Assembly (NCBI GenBank): GCA_002863125.1
Contig: PKEB01000025.1
Span: 1 to 64,000 of the forward strand
DNA: 64,000 nt
Source of the DNA: Flavobacteriales bacterium
Lineage (GTDB): Bacteria; Bacteroidota; Bacteroidia; Flavobacteriales_D; Sanyastnellaceae
Reading direction: 5' to 3'
In this document: positions 5,893 to 14,632 of the stretch, piece after piece
How positions within the stretch are numbered: position 1 is the first letter of the stretch
How the letters are laid out: every line of letters begins with the position of its first letter
Notes under the pieces: generated by a model
Database searches by the model: none
Seen by the model: only the letters and a program-made list of their open reading frames with translations
Told to the model about the DNA's origin: nothing
Translations under genes and position numbers: made by a program

Positions 5893-8672
5893 TGGAATAC
5901 ATCGGGGAATGGACCGGAATCGCCAGCTTCGGTCAGGGCCTTATCGCCTTGGCGTTCGGCGCCTCGTTCGTATCCCTGGTCGCCTTCTTGTGTGGGTGGA
6001 AATCGGTTGGGCGTAAGGCCTTTTACGTCCATTCCATCAGCACATTTGCGACCATCGCGTTGATTTTCGCTTTGTTCGGTGCTCACCGGTATGAATTTGA
6101 ATACATCTGGAAGCACCTCAACAACGAGATGCCTATGCGCTTCATTTTCAGCGCATTCTGGGGCGGTCAAGAAGGCGGATTTCTTCTGTGGATGTTCTGG
6201 CACAACGTGCTGGGCTTGGTGCTCTTGCGGTCGGATTCAAAATGGCACAACGCTGTACTGGCCACCGTGGCAGCCATCGAACTTTTCCTGACCTCCATGT
6301 TGCTCGGGATCTATTTCGGAAACTTCCAGCTCGGGCTTGATCCTTTCCTGCTCTTGAGGGATGCGCCGAGCAATGCTGGACTTCCGTGGACCGCCCGGGC
6401 AGACTACCTCACGGCTTTCCCCATGTTCCAGGACGGGCAAGGCCTTAACCCGCTGCTGCAGAATTACTGGATGACCATTCATCCGCCTACCCTCTTTTTG
6501 GGATTTGCCTCGACATCCATCCCGTTCGCTTACGCATTGGCTGGACTTGCCGATCGCTCAGACAGTTCGTGGATGAAGCCCGCGCTGCGCTGGTCCATCT
6601 TCGGCATTGGCATCCTCGGCACAGGTATTTTGATGGGCGGTGCCTGGGCATACGAAGCGTTGAGCTTTGGTGGTTTTTGGGCATGGGATCCGGTGGAGAA
6701 TTCCTCCTTGGTTCCTTGGCTGACCCTCGTTGCCGGTGCCCACCTCCTGCTGATCAACCGCAACCGGAAAAAGCCAATGGCCTTGTTCAGCACGTACTAT
6801 TTCCTGCTGATTTCGTTCTTGCTGGTTTTGTACAGCACCTTCCTGACCAAGTCCGGCATTCTCGGTGACACTTCGGTACACAGCTTCGTCGACAGTGGCA
6901 TCCTACCGCAATTGTTGGTGTACGTCCTGAGTTTTGTGGCACTTGCACACTTTATGTTGCTCCGATTAACCGCTTGGAAATCCGCCTTTGGCGCCATCCT
7001 CGCTCTGCTGCTTCTTGTTGCTGTGAAGGGGTATGTGGTGGAAGCCATCGGTGTTTTCCTCCTCATGTTGGTCGTTACCTCGGTCAAAGCCTACCGTTCG
7101 GACTTCGAGCGCACCGAGGAAGAGGAGTCCATTTGGGGCCGGGAATTCTGGATGTTCGTTGGCTCGTTGCTTTTCCTCGTGAGCGCGGCCCACATCACCT
7201 GGCAAACCAGCCTGCCTGTTTTCAACCAGTTCTTGGAGCCGCTCAGCCCCATCCTCGCCCAGTGGGGTGAATCTTGGAATAACCAAATGCTGCTCGACTT
7301 GAGCAAACACAACCTCGCACCCGGCACCGATTTGGACCAGACCTACCACCTCGTGCAGGTCCCACTCGCCGTGCTCATCATGGCGGTGATGGGGTTGGCG
7401 CAATGGCTGAAATACAAATCTACCAACATGAAAACCGTTGCGAAGAACCTCTTCTACGCGACGGCACTCAGCGTCGTGGGGACGGGTGCATTGATCTGGG
7501 CCTACCCCTTTGATTGGTGGGAACTGCCTCGGGTCGCGTTGCTGTTCACGGCTCTCTTCGCGGTGTTCTCCAATGCCGATTACATCCTGCGCATGGCGCG
7601 TGGTAAATGGAAGCAATGGGGCTCGCCGGTGGCGCACGTGGGATTCGGCTTGGTGATTTTCGGGGCGGTGCTCAGCACGAGCCAGAAGGACATCATTTCC
7701 CAAAACCAAATCGGGGACATCAGCACGCTGAACGAGGAACTCAACAACCGCGAAGACCTGCTCATCATGGAAGGTGACACACTTTCCATGGGGCCTTACT
7801 TCGTGAGCTACCGCGACCGGTACCAAGAAGGCATCCATGTCAAATTCCGCATGGACTACTTCGACAAAGCACCCCACACCTACCAGCCGGGTGATGTGGT
7901 CTTTTTCGACGGAATGGTCTTCGAAGCGAAAGAAACGCACGAAGCATCGCCGCAATTTTCAGACGACCTGGAAGACCACTGGATGTTCATCCCGTTCCCG
8001 AATGAGCGCCAAGCCAAGACAGCACAGCTATGGAAGGCGGGCGTGCCTGGCAATCGCTTGTTCACCCTGGAGCCGCGCATTCAGCTGAATGAGCAAATGG
8101 GCAACGCCCCTGAACCGGATACGAAGCACTGGCTCCACCGCGATCTCTACACCCACATCAAATGGGGCCGCGTGTCACCACCCGAAACCGATGAAGAGGG
8201 CTGGATGGGCGGCAGAACCCACACCATGCAAGTTGGCGACAGCATGCTCGTCGGACATACCTTGATGACCATCGACAGCCTACGTGCGGTGGCAGACACC
8301 GAGAAACCAGAGCGTGGTTTGCTCCAGAAAGACTTGGCCATCGCCGCGTGTGTTAGCCTTAAAAACAAAGAGCGCGACACCCCGCACCAGCCGCTGTACA
8401 TCGTCCGTGACAGCACCATCATCCCCGATCTGTACGAAGCCGAGGCTTATGGCATCAAAATGCGCATCGAAACTTTCGATCCACAAGCGGAAACCCTCGA
8501 GATGACCGTTTGGGAGCACGAAAGCGTCCGACGAGATTTTGTGGTGATGCAGGCTTCCATCTTCCCGCTGATCAATGTGCTGTGGCTCGGGTGCATCCTC
8601 ATGGCCATCGGTACGTTCATGGCCGTTTGGGCCCGATGGAAAACCGATACCAAATCCCGGCCCCATGGCTGA
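5892..8672 (+). CDS. ccmF: Cytochrome c heme lyase subunit CcmF
   Basis: Large polytopic membrane protein that attaches heme to apocytochrome c. It has the WGGQEGGFLLW motif near residue 89, the periplasmic tryptophan-rich WD motif FWAWDPVENSSLVPWL near 262-277, and VLYSTFLTKSGILGDTSVHSF further on. At 926 aa it is much longer than E. coli CcmF (about 650); the excess is a hydrophilic region at roughly 590-890 before the final helix, as commonly seen in Bacteroidota CcmF. Its start overlaps the ccmE stop (TGATG) and its end overlaps the DUF2520 gene by 8 nt. Confidence 0.93.
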   Translation: MEYIGEWTGIASFGQGLIALAFGASFVSLVAFLCGWKSVGRKAFYVHSISTFATIALIFALFGAHRYEFEYIWKHLNNEMPMRFIFSAFWGGQEGGFLLWMFWHNVLGLVLLRSDSKWHNAVLATVAAIELFLTSMLLGIYFGNFQLGLDPFLLLRDAPSNAGLPWTARADYLTAFPMFQDGQGLNPLLQNYWMTIHPPTLFLGFASTSIPFAYALAGLADRSDSSWMKPALRWSIFGIGILGTGILMGGAWAYEALSFGGFWAWDPVENSSLVPWLTLVAGAHLLLINRNRKKPMALFSTYYFLLISFLLVLYSTFLTKSGILGDTSVHSFVDSGILPQLLVYVLSFVALAHFMLLRLTAWKSAFGAILALLLLVAVKGYVVEAIGVFLLMLVVTSVKAYRSDFERTEEEESIWGREFWMFVGSLLFLVSAAHITWQTSLPVFNQFLEPLSPILAQWGESWNNQMLLDLSKHNLAPGTDLDQTYHLVQVPLAVLIMAVMGLAQWLKYKSTNMKTVAKNLFYATALSVVGTGALIWAYPFDWWELPRVALLFTALFAVFSNADYILRMARGKWKQWGSPVAHVGFGLVIFGAVLSTSQKDIISQNQIGDISTLNEELNNREDLLIMEGDTLSMGPYFVSYRDRYQEGIHVKFRMDYFDKAPHTYQPGDVVFFDGMVFEAKETHEASPQFSDDLEDHWMFIPFPNERQAKTAQLWKAGVPGNRLFTLEPRIQLNEQMGNAPEPDTKHWLHRDLYTHIKWGRVSPPETDEEGWMGGRTHTMQVGDSMLVGHTLMTIDSLRAVADTEKPERGLLQKDLAIAACVSLKNKERDTPHQPLYIVRDSTIIPDLYEAEAYGIKMRIETFDPQAETLEMTVWEHESVRRDFVVMQASIFPLINVLWLGCILMAIGTFMAVWARWKTDTKSRPHG

Positions 8673-9432
8673 TAGCGCGCCTCGGGTCATCGTGTTCGGC
8701 AGCGGCAATGTCGCCACATCACTTGGGCGAGCCTGGGAAGCCAGCGGCGTGGTCATCGCCGGATTCTGCAACCGCCAAGGCCTTGTTCCACCGGGATTCA
8801 CCAGTGCGGATGCGCCGTGTTTCAAGCACCCCGTCGACATCGATATTGCAGCTGATTATGCGTTGATGGCTGTGCGGGACGAAGTGGTTTTCCCCCTCAT
8901 CGAACAGCTGCCTTCGCACCTCACCCCTGTGCATTTCAGCGGTGCCCTGCGCAACCCGCACAAAGGGGGCGTCATCTGGTGCGCCCAGAGCATTCAACCC
9001 AACAATCCGGAGCACGTGGGCACCATCCCCATGGTCATCACCGCAAACGATGAAGCCGAACGAGAAGCGTTAACCGCATTGGCCGGGCGGATTTCCAATC
9101 AGCTCTACCCAACGACCGAGGAGAAGCGCCAAAAGGGCCATCTGACCGCAGTGTTCGCAGTCAACTTCACCAACCACGCCCTCGCTGTGGCTCAGGAACT
9201 CGCTAAACAGGCTGAACTCCCATGGGATTGGTTTGTTCCTATGATTGAAGCCATGAGCCAAGGCGCCATTGACGGAAACGCATTCGAACGGCAGACCGGT
9301 CCCGGTATTCGCCGCGAAGAGGCCATCATCCGTTCACAACTCGAGTCCCTCCAAGGGCATCCGGCTTGGCAACAATTCTACGAAGCGGCCACTGCCAGCA
9401 TTCAACACCTTCACGACAACACCGATTCATGA
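8665..9432 (+). CDS. DUF2520 Rossmann-fold protein (ProC/6PGDH-like)
   Basis: Protein of 255 aa with an N-terminal Rossmann domain (VIVFGSGNVATSLGRAW, 8-24) and a helical C-terminal DUF2520 domain including AVFAVNFTNHALAVAQEL. The family resembles pyrroline-5-carboxylate and 6-phosphogluconate dehydrogenases but has no assigned reaction. The start at 8665 was preferred over an in-frame earlier codon inside ccmF because the Rossmann strand begins right after it. It overlaps ccmF by 8 nt and kdsC by ATGA, so it belongs to the same unit. Confidence 0.8.
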   Translation: MADSAPRVIVFGSGNVATSLGRAWEASGVVIAGFCNRQGLVPPGFTSADAPCFKHPVDIDIAADYALMAVRDEVVFPLIEQLPSHLTPVHFSGALRNPHKGGVIWCAQSIQPNNPEHVGTIPMVITANDEAEREALTALAGRISNQLYPTTEEKRQKGHLTAVFAVNFTNHALAVAQELAKQAELPWDWFVPMIEAMSQGAIDGNAFERQTGPGIRREEAIIRSQLESLQGHPAWQQFYEAATASIQHLHDNTDS

Positions 9433-9953
9433 CCGCCCTCACCCCCGCCAAGCTAAAAACCATACGCCTCCTCGCCTTTGATTACGACGGAGTGTTTACC
9501 GACGGTACCATCCTCATTGATTCCGATGGCAAGATGCTCCGCCAAGGACACGCCAAAGATGGATTTGCCATCCAATGGGCCATGAAGCAAGGGCTTCCCA
9601 TCGCCATCGTATCGGGCGGCAAAGAACCCAGCGTAGAAGAACGCATGCGCGGCCTGGGGGTAAAAGAAGTGCACCTCGGCAGCCACGACAAAATGGCCGT
9701 TTTGCGCGACCTCGCGGCACGCACAGGAATCGGACTTGAAGAGATGGCGTACATGGGCGACGACATGCCAGACATTCCAGCCTTGCAAGCGGTGGGACTC
9801 TCCTGCTGTCCACAAGATGCCGCAACCGATGTGTTGCCCGTCTGTGACCATGTCAGTGACTTGCCAGGAGGCAAGGGCTGCGTACGGGAGTTGATCGAGG
9901 CCCACATGAAAGCCAACGGCATCTGGCAAGGCGAAGGGTTGGTCAATTGGTGA
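9429..9953 (+). CDS. kdsC: KdsC/YrbI-type HAD phosphatase
   Basis: HAD-superfamily phosphatase of 174 aa resembling 3-deoxy-manno-octulosonate-8-phosphate phosphatase, which makes KDO for lipopolysaccharide. Motif I is DYDGVFTDG with Asp18 and Asp20, motif II is VSGG (61-64), the motif III Lys is in SHDKMA (Lys88), and motif IV is GDDMPD (110-115). The absence of a cap domain and the length fit the tetrameric C0 class. The ATG overlaps the DUF2520 stop. A sialic-acid-type phosphatase cannot be excluded by sequence, but an HldE-type heptose kinase elsewhere in the window supports an LPS inner-core role. Confidence 0.82.
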   Translation: MTALTPAKLKTIRLLAFDYDGVFTDGTILIDSDGKMLRQGHAKDGFAIQWAMKQGLPIAIVSGGKEPSVEERMRGLGVKEVHLGSHDKMAVLRDLAARTGIGLEEMAYMGDDMPDIPALQAVGLSCCPQDAATDVLPVCDHVSDLPGGKGCVRELIEAHMKANGIWQGEGLVNW

Positions 9954-9996
9954 TAACCCAGAGGCACTTCATACCCCGCTCACTGCACAATCCGTT

Positions 9997-10004
9997 TAAC
10001 TTCG
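9997..10004 (+). promoter_or_regulatory. -7 box of yidC
   Basis: TAACTTCG, the TAnnTTCG variant, 9 nt before the yidC ATG. Confidence 0.45.
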
Positions 10005-10013
10005 CAACCACCC

Positions 10014-11894
10014 ATGGATAAAAATCAAATCATAGGCATCGTCCTCATGGTGCTGTTGTACATCGGTTACATCTGGTACACCACACCCACTGAGGAGGAT
10101 CGATTGGCAGCCATCGCAGCCCAAGAACAGCAGATCGAACAGGCGCGCCTCGACAGCATTGCCGCGGTGGAGGAAGCGGAATTTCAAGCCCAACTGCGCG
10201 AGCAACCCACGGCATCGGACAGCACCAGCACGGAGGCACTGGATGCCTCACTCGTCCGACGGTTTGGCGGATTGGCGAGCGCAGCCCTTGGCGAAGACCA
10301 GACCTACACCCTCGCTTCCGAGGGCGTGACTGCAACGTTCAGCAGCCGCGGTGGCCTTTTGTCCGGAGCTGAATTGACCGGTTACAAGCGCTACCAGTCA
10401 GAAGAATTGGTACGCCTGTGGAAAGAGGAAAACAGCGCCATGACAGTAGCCTTCGAATTCAATGAAGTCGCCGGTGAATTTAACCTGAGCGATTTTCACT
10501 TTGAAGCGGAAGCGCAGCGCGAGAACAGCATCGCGCTGGTGAGCCGTTCGTCTGAAGGCCAAACCATCCGCTGGGAGCACGAACTCAATGGCTACACGGT
10601 AACCTCCAACCTCTCGTTCGAGGGCTTCAATTCGTCGTTGGGAGACGAATTTGTTTTCATGTGGGAAGCGGAAGGAATGCCCAATGAAAAAGGCATCGAC
10701 TGGGAGCGCCAACACAGCAGCATTTACTACAAAGAAGTGGGCCTTGGACGAGATTACTTGACCGACGGCCAAAGCAAGGACCTCATCACCGAAGAACCGT
10801 TGGAATGGCTCGCATTCAAGCAAAACTTCTTCTCAGCCATCGTGCGCAACGAAGGCAACTTCTTGCCCGGTGCGAGTTTGAAGACGGTCGTGCCGGAGGA
10901 AGACTCAACGGTAACGATGGCTTACGCGGCTGCCTTGCCTTTTGAGGTGCAGCGCGTTGGCACCGTCGCCGCCAGCACCTTCGAATTTTACCTCGGCCCC
11001 AATGAGCAGAATGCGCTCGAATCACTGGGTTGGGAAGAAGCGGACCGCATCATCGACTACGGCTGGTGGATCTTCGGATGGGTCAACCGCAATGTGATTC
11101 TGCCGCTGTACAATATGATCTCGACGCGGGTCGCCTCGGTGGGCATCATCGTTTTGATCATCACGTTGATCATCAAACTCGCCTTATCACCAGTCACCTG
11201 GAAGAACTTCATGTCTTCAGCGAAGATGCGCGTACTCCGGCCGGAGATTGACGCAATCAATACCAAGCACGAAGACGACCCCATGGCGCGTCAGCAGGAG
11301 ACCATGGCGTTGTACCGCAAAACCGGTGTCAACCCCCTCGCCGGCTGCCTGCCAGCCTTGCTGCAGATGCCCATCCTTTACGCCATGTTCCGTTTCTTCC
11401 CGTCCAATATTGATATGCGTGGACAGTCATTCTTGTGGGCGGATGATTTGGGAGCGTATGACAGCGTTTTGGACCTCCCATTCTCCATTCCTTTTTATGG
11501 AGCTCACGTGAGTGGGTTTACCGTCTTGATGGCCGCCAGCACCTTTTTCTACATGCGACTGAGCATGGGCAATCAACCGCCACAGCCCCAGCAACCAGGT
11601 ATGCCTAACATGAAGGTCATCCAACAGATGTTCCCCTTCATGATGCTGTTCTTCTTCAACAAGTTCGCATCTGGACTCAGCCTCTATTACCTCGCCGCCA
11701 ACGTGGTCAGCATGGGCCAAATGCTATTTATTAAGCAGTTCTTGGTAGACGATGAGAAGATTCGGGCCAAGATCGAGGAGAACAAAGCCAAGCCACGCAA
11801 GAAGTCGAGCTTCCAAGAGCGCCTCGAGCAAATACAAAAAGAACAGGCGGCCAAGACCAAAGAAATCAAGGCCAACAAGAAGAAGCGCAAGTGA
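10014..11894 (+). CDS. yidC: Membrane protein insertase YidC
   Basis: Inserts membrane proteins into the inner membrane alone or with SecYEG. The 626-aa protein has the N-terminal helix (MDKNQIIGIVLMVLLYIGYIW), a periplasmic beta-domain to about residue 330, then the conserved five-helix core beginning near VASVGIIVLIITLIIKLALSP, with PVTWKNFMSSAKM and GVNPLAGCLPALLQMPIL. The C-terminus is a lysine-rich cytoplasmic tail (KARPRKK, KANKKKRK-like), which in related proteins contacts the ribosome. It has its own promoter box and its TGA overlaps the GTG of the downstream lipoprotein gene. Confidence 0.95.
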   Translation: MDKNQIIGIVLMVLLYIGYIWYTTPTEEDRLAAIAAQEQQIEQARLDSIAAVEEAEFQAQLREQPTASDSTSTEALDASLVRRFGGLASAALGEDQTYTLASEGVTATFSSRGGLLSGAELTGYKRYQSEELVRLWKEENSAMTVAFEFNEVAGEFNLSDFHFEAEAQRENSIALVSRSSEGQTIRWEHELNGYTVTSNLSFEGFNSSLGDEFVFMWEAEGMPNEKGIDWERQHSSIYYKEVGLGRDYLTDGQSKDLITEEPLEWLAFKQNFFSAIVRNEGNFLPGASLKTVVPEEDSTVTMAYAAALPFEVQRVGTVAASTFEFYLGPNEQNALESLGWEEADRIIDYGWWIFGWVNRNVILPLYNMISTRVASVGIIVLIITLIIKLALSPVTWKNFMSSAKMRVLRPEIDAINTKHEDDPMARQQETMALYRKTGVNPLAGCLPALLQMPILYAMFRFFPSNIDMRGQSFLWADDLGAYDSVLDLPFSIPFYGAHVSGFTVLMAASTFFYMRLSMGNQPPQPQQPGMPNMKVIQQMFPFMMLFFFNKFASGLSLYYLAANVVSMGQMLFIKQFLVDDEKIRAKIEENKAKPRKKSSFQERLEQIQKEQAAKTKEIKANKKKRK

Positions 11895-12388
11895 TTCGAA
11901 GAAGCCTGTTGGGCCTTTATGGGCTGGGATTGCTCTGCTCCCTCGCTATTGGTTGTTCCCGTGAAACGACCCCGTTGACCTCCACTGTGGAGGCGTACAA
12001 GCCAGCCCTTTACAAGAAAACGATGTGCTTCGGTCCGTGCCCGGCTTTCACCTTTGAGGTGACCTCCACAGGAGCCGCAACGCTCTTCATCGACCAGCCG
12101 TTGAGGGAACCCCCATTGAGCGAATTGCCCCCGGGTGCTTACCAAGCCGAAATGACCGACGCCAGTGCGTGGAATGTCCGCATGAACGCAGCGGCTGAGC
12201 AAGTGCACTACGCCAGCCTCGACTCCCTCTATGACAATCCACGCGTCACCGACCTGCCCGCTGTCATTACCGAATGGAACGGAAAGTCGGTCACGAACCG
12301 GTACAACGGCCCGGATTTAACTACCTTGTACGCCGCTTTCGATGAGGCAATGTCCGCATTGAATTGGCGCCATATTGAAACCAAGTAA
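11891..12388 (+). CDS. DUF6438 domain lipoprotein
   Basis: Small secreted protein of 165 aa. A hydrophobic signal segment ends in SLAIGC, a probable lipobox with Cys22, so it is likely membrane-anchored in the envelope. The mature part carries MCFGPCPAFTFEV (45-57), the CFGxCP hallmark of DUF6438, and GNAxFxG-like strands. No function is known. It starts at a GTG that overlaps the yidC stop (GTGA), implying translational coupling with yidC, and is followed 9 nt later by the S46 peptidase. Confidence 0.72.
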   Translation: MIRRSLLGLYGLGLLCSLAIGCSRETTPLTSTVEAYKPALYKKTMCFGPCPAFTFEVTSTGAATLFIDQPLREPPLSELPPGAYQAEMTDASAWNVRMNAAAEQVHYASLDSLYDNPRVTDLPAVITEWNGKSVTNRYNGPDLTTLYAAFDEAMSALNWRHIETK

Positions 12389-12397
12389 TCCCCAATA

Positions 12398-14557
12398 ATG
12401 AAGAAGTTTACTGCTACCCTGCTCCTCGCAGGCATGATGCTTTCGCAGTTCACCCTTCGCGCAGACGAAGGAATGTGGCTCGTGAGCATGTTGAACCGCA
12501 TCACCATGGCGGAAGCCCAAGGTTTGGGCTTGAACCTTTCAGCCGAGGAAATCTATGACATCAACAACGCGAGCCTGAAGGACGCGATCGTCCGGCTAAA
12601 CGGCGGGTCGTGCACCGGTGAGGTCATCTCATCGCAAGGATTGGTGTTGACCAACCACCACTGCGCCTACGACGCCATCCAAGGGTTTTCTTCCACAGAG
12701 AACGACTACCTGACCGACGGGTTCTTCGCGCTGGCCCACGACCAAGAAATGCACATCGACGATTTTGTCATCAGCTTCTTGGTGCGCATCGACGACGTCA
12801 CTTCACGCATCCTGGAAAACGTCACCATGGAGATGTCCGAGGACGAGCGCAATGCCGCCATTCGTGAGGCACGCAAGGCCTTGATGGAAGAGATGAACCC
12901 GGAAGGCGACAAAGAACTTCAGTTGAAGAGTTTCTACTACGACAACGAGTTTTACATATTCGAGTACAAGACGTACCGCGACATCCGCCTCGTTGCTGCA
13001 CCGCCAGAAAGCGTGGGCAAGTACGGCGGCGATACGGACAACTGGATGTGGCCCCGTCACACCGGTGATTTCTCTATGCTCCGCATTTACGCCGACGAGA
13101 ACAACGAACCTGCTGACTTCAGCGAAAACAACGTCCCCTACCAGCCCAAGCGCCACCTCCGCATCAGCATGGACGGCGTTTCCGAAGGCGATTTCACCAT
13201 GGTCATGGGCTACCCCGGCAGCACCGACCGCTTCTTGAGCAGCTGGGGCATCGACCAGGCGCTGCGTCTGTACAACCCATCCGTGGTGGACGTTCGCGAC
13301 CTCAAATTGAAAACCATGAAGTCGCACATGGACGCTGACCCCGCGGTCCGCATCCAATACGCGGCCAAATACGCGCAGACGGCGAACTACTGGAAGTACT
13401 ACATCGGCCAGTCCAAAGGCTTGAAGCGCTTGGACGTAGAATCCAAGAAGCAGGCGCTCGAAGCCCGCTTCACCGATTGGGTCAACGCCGACGCCGACCG
13501 CCAAGCGGAATACAGTGAAGCTTTGGGGCTGATTCAGTCCTACTACGAAGACACAGACGCCAGCGTTCAAGGCAAAGTATACGCCCTTGAGGCCGGACTC
13601 ATCGGTTGCGACATCAGCTTGTTCTCGTTCCGTTTCTACCGCATGGCCGCTGGCCTGTTCAGCGAGGACGCGGAGGAAGTGGCAGCTACGCAGACTGCGA
13701 TGACCGATTTAGCCAACGGCTTTTTCAAGGAATACGACCAAGCGACCGACCGGGACTTGTTTATCAACTTGATGACCAAATTCCGAGACGACATCGACCC
13801 AGCTTATCACCCTTCGTTCTTCGCAACGGTTGCCGACAAGTACAAGAACGACTTCAGCCGTTTTGCGGATAAGATGTACGCCAAGAGCTTCCTGGTCGAC
13901 GCGGACCGTTGCGCGGAGTTCATTGCCAACCCCTCACAAAAGGTGATGGACAAAGACCTCGCGATCATCGTGGGCCAAAGCGCCATCCAAACCTACTTTG
14001 CTGGCCAGGCCAATCCCGCAGAGGATAAGTTCAACCGCGGATACCGCTTGTTCGTGAAGGGCTTGCGGGAGATGGATGCAGACCAAGCGATCGCGCCAGA
14101 CGCCAACTCCACCATGCGCATGACCTTCGGCGCGGTTGCCCCCTACAAAGCAGCTGACGCTGTGAATTATGACTTCATCACCACCGCCAACGGCATCTTG
14201 GAGAAGAAGGACAACTCCAACCCGGAATTCATCGTACCGGATGCATTGGATGACCTCATCCGCAGCCGTGACTTCGGTCAGTATGCAGACGAATCCGGCG
14301 AGCTCGTGGTGTGCTTCATTCACGGCACGGACATCACCGGTGGCAACTCTGGTTCTCCTGTATTGGACGCCAACGGAGACCTCATTGGTTGCGCGTTTGA
14401 CGGCAACTGGGAAGCCATGAGCGGTGACATCGCTTTCGAAACCGAATTGCAGCGCACCATCTCCGTGGACATCCGCTACGTCACGTGGATCCTCGACAAG
14501 TTTGCGGGTGCACAGAACCTGATTGACGAAATGGACTTCGTTTCGGGCTTGCGCTAA
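12398..14557 (+). CDS. S46 family dipeptidyl-peptidase, DPP7-type
   Basis: Secreted or periplasmic serine exopeptidase releasing dipeptides from the N-terminus of peptides. A signal peptide (1-22, ending LRA) is followed by a chymotrypsin-like fold: catalytic His in TNHHCAYD (His87/88) and catalytic Ser651 in GGNSGSPV. The residue 18 positions after the catalytic Ser is Gly669 (FDGNWEAM); in characterised S46 enzymes Gly here marks DPP7 (hydrophobic P1) and Arg marks DPP11 (acidic P1). Length of 719 aa is typical. It has no type IX sorting domain at its C-terminus. A strong terminator follows. Confidence 0.92.
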   Translation: MKKFTATLLLAGMMLSQFTLRADEGMWLVSMLNRITMAEAQGLGLNLSAEEIYDINNASLKDAIVRLNGGSCTGEVISSQGLVLTNHHCAYDAIQGFSSTENDYLTDGFFALAHDQEMHIDDFVISFLVRIDDVTSRILENVTMEMSEDERNAAIREARKALMEEMNPEGDKELQLKSFYYDNEFYIFEYKTYRDIRLVAAPPESVGKYGGDTDNWMWPRHTGDFSMLRIYADENNEPADFSENNVPYQPKRHLRISMDGVSEGDFTMVMGYPGSTDRFLSSWGIDQALRLYNPSVVDVRDLKLKTMKSHMDADPAVRIQYAAKYAQTANYWKYYIGQSKGLKRLDVESKKQALEARFTDWVNADADRQAEYSEALGLIQSYYEDTDASVQGKVYALEAGLIGCDISLFSFRFYRMAAGLFSEDAEEVAATQTAMTDLANGFFKEYDQATDRDLFINLMTKFRDDIDPAYHPSFFATVADKYKNDFSRFADKMYAKSFLVDADRCAEFIANPSQKVMDKDLAIIVGQSAIQTYFAGQANPAEDKFNRGYRLFVKGLREMDADQAIAPDANSTMRMTFGAVAPYKAADAVNYDFITTANGILEKKDNSNPEFIVPDALDDLIRSRDFGQYADESGELVVCFIHGTDITGGNSGSPVLDANGDLIGCAFDGNWEAMSGDIAFETELQRTISVDIRYVTWILDKFAGAQNLIDEMDFVSGLR

Positions 14558-14578
14558 GCGGTTCGACGCTGTTGAAAT

Positions 14579-14616
14579 GAAAGCGGCACCTCCAATGGGG
14601 GTGCCGCTTTTCTTTT
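14579..14616. terminator. Bidirectional intrinsic terminator between the S46 peptidase gene and ppc
   Basis: An 11-bp perfect inverted repeat, AAAGCGGCACC (14581-14591) with GGTGCCGCTTT (14601-14611), closes a short loop and is followed by TTCTTTT. A-rich sequence on the other side allows it to serve the convergent ppc gene too. Confidence 0.85.
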
Positions 14617-14632
14617 GTCCTAAAATAGGAGA

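Noticed and set aside
6966-7955. Antisense open frame of 329 aa within ccmF
   Set aside because: Entirely inside ccmF, His/Arg-rich, no motifs; typical shadow in a GC-rich gene.
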